From contig NZ_JACHEU010000004.1 of NCBI RefSeq assembly GCF_014201615.1, positions 62,001-126,000 on the forward strand: a DNA stretch of 64,000 nucleotides. Direction: 5' to 3'. Under the pieces are notes generated by a model. That model was given only the letters and a program-made list of their open reading frames with translations. It had not been told where the DNA came from and made no database searches. Shown here in pieces: positions 63,724 to 64,000 of the stretch; the stretch's first letter is position 1; each line of letters opens with the position of its first letter. The position numbers were made by a program, and so were the translations under genes. The stretch is from Aquamicrobium lusatiense. Lineage in GTDB: Bacteria > Pseudomonadota > Alphaproteobacteria > Rhizobiales > Rhizobiaceae.

Positions 63724-64000
63724 TTATCCGTCATCTTCCCCGACCAGCGTGCTGATCAGGTCGCCGCCGACCACAGTCATGTCAACCGTATTGCCAAGGA
63801 CGTTTGCGCCCATGACGATCTGCTGGTTGAAGGCACTCGTATCGACGAGCGCGCTGGCAGAGGCCTGCGAGGAGCCGGTGACGTAGCCGTCATCGCCGTT
63901 GTTGGAGCCCCACACGCCGCCTGCGCCGCCAGCACCGCCGGCACCCGTAGTGGCTATGCCACCCATGCCGCCGAAGCCGCCATTGCCGCCCGATACTTCT
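63724..64000 (-). CDS. Gly-rich repeat protein, C-terminal part (5' end outside window)
   Basis: The frame is open to the window edge and stops at 63724-63726. The visible 91 residues are Gly/Ala-rich (GGNGGFGGMGGIATTGAGGAGGAGG), followed by VDTSAFNQQIVMGANVLGNTVDMTVVGGDLISTLVGEDDG. The phrase ASALVDTSAFNQQ resembles the A motif of the 663-residue protein (TNALVNHAHI), suggesting a related secreted protein. The 244-base gap between the two genes holds no other gene. Likely first or early gene of the secretion operon. Confidence 0.6.
   Translation of the reverse strand, partial: EVSGGNGGFGGMGGIATTGAGGAGGAGGVWGSNNGDDGYVTGSSQASASALVDTSAFNQQIVMGANVLGNTVDMTVVGGDLISTLVGEDDG

Overview
The window is GC-rich, tightly packed DNA that reads as an alphaproteobacterial chromosome (or chromid), most likely Hyphomicrobiales close to the Phyllobacteriaceae, Rhizobiaceae or Brucellaceae. 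I infer this from the gene content: rhizobial-type ExoY/ExoF/ExoQ/ExoP-like exopolysaccharide genes, a PrsDE-like type I exporter, an Omp25/31-like barrel domain, a tetronate catabolic operon and twin TetR regulators around phenylacetate genes. No rRNA, tRNA, CRISPR array or intact insertion sequence was seen.

Layout. 1-279: the 3' end of a ferredoxin reductase. 343-4953: a complete operon for D-erythronate and L-threonate catabolism (denD, ltnD, otnK, otnC, otnI), followed by a 5'-truncated uronate-dehydrogenase-like remnant. 5675-18611: a transglutaminase-like gene and a phenylacetate-type locus. This locus has a decayed beta-ketoadipyl-CoA thiolase gene, two paralogous TetR regulators, a five-gene branched-chain-type ABC transporter, an acyl-CoA ligase, paaZ and paaG. 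Three near-identical operator-like sites (6421, 7866, 18627) tie it together. 19097-24142: a FecI/FecR/TonB-receptor signalling set whose receptor carries a second, porin-like barrel at its C-terminus. 24475-29359: a DctB/DctD-like two-component pair beside an MHS-family dicarboxylate-type transporter; the response regulator lacks the GAFTGA sigma-54 contact loop.

29938-53812 is a large exopolysaccharide locus. It holds a GDP-mannose pyrophosphorylase fused to an AGE-fold epimerase/isomerase, an ExoP/Wzc-like co-polymerase with a damaged Walker A motif, five glycosyltransferases, an ExoY-like priming transferase, a Wzy-like polymerase, an ExoF-like exporter and a Wzx-like flippase. A six-gene minus-strand operon (52069 to 44522) encodes GDP-heptose synthesis (an HddC-GmhB fusion and HddA), a second AGE enzyme, an SDR epimerase, a CBS-fused aminotransferase and a secreted glycoside hydrolase. 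The polymer probably contains a heptose-derived, perhaps aminated, sugar assembled by the Wzx/Wzy route.

54056-56985: two LuxR-type regulators whose receiver-like domains lack the phospho-acceptor aspartate, and a Crp/Fnr regulator. 57327-64000: a minus-strand type I secretion operon (Gly-rich protein cut by the window end, a 663-residue ISQTN-repeat protein without RTX repeats, ABC exporter, HlyD-like adaptor) and a small hypothetical gene. This repeat protein with its own exporter is the best candidate for an undescribed system here. All function calls come from reading the sequence and remembered family motifs; no database search was run.
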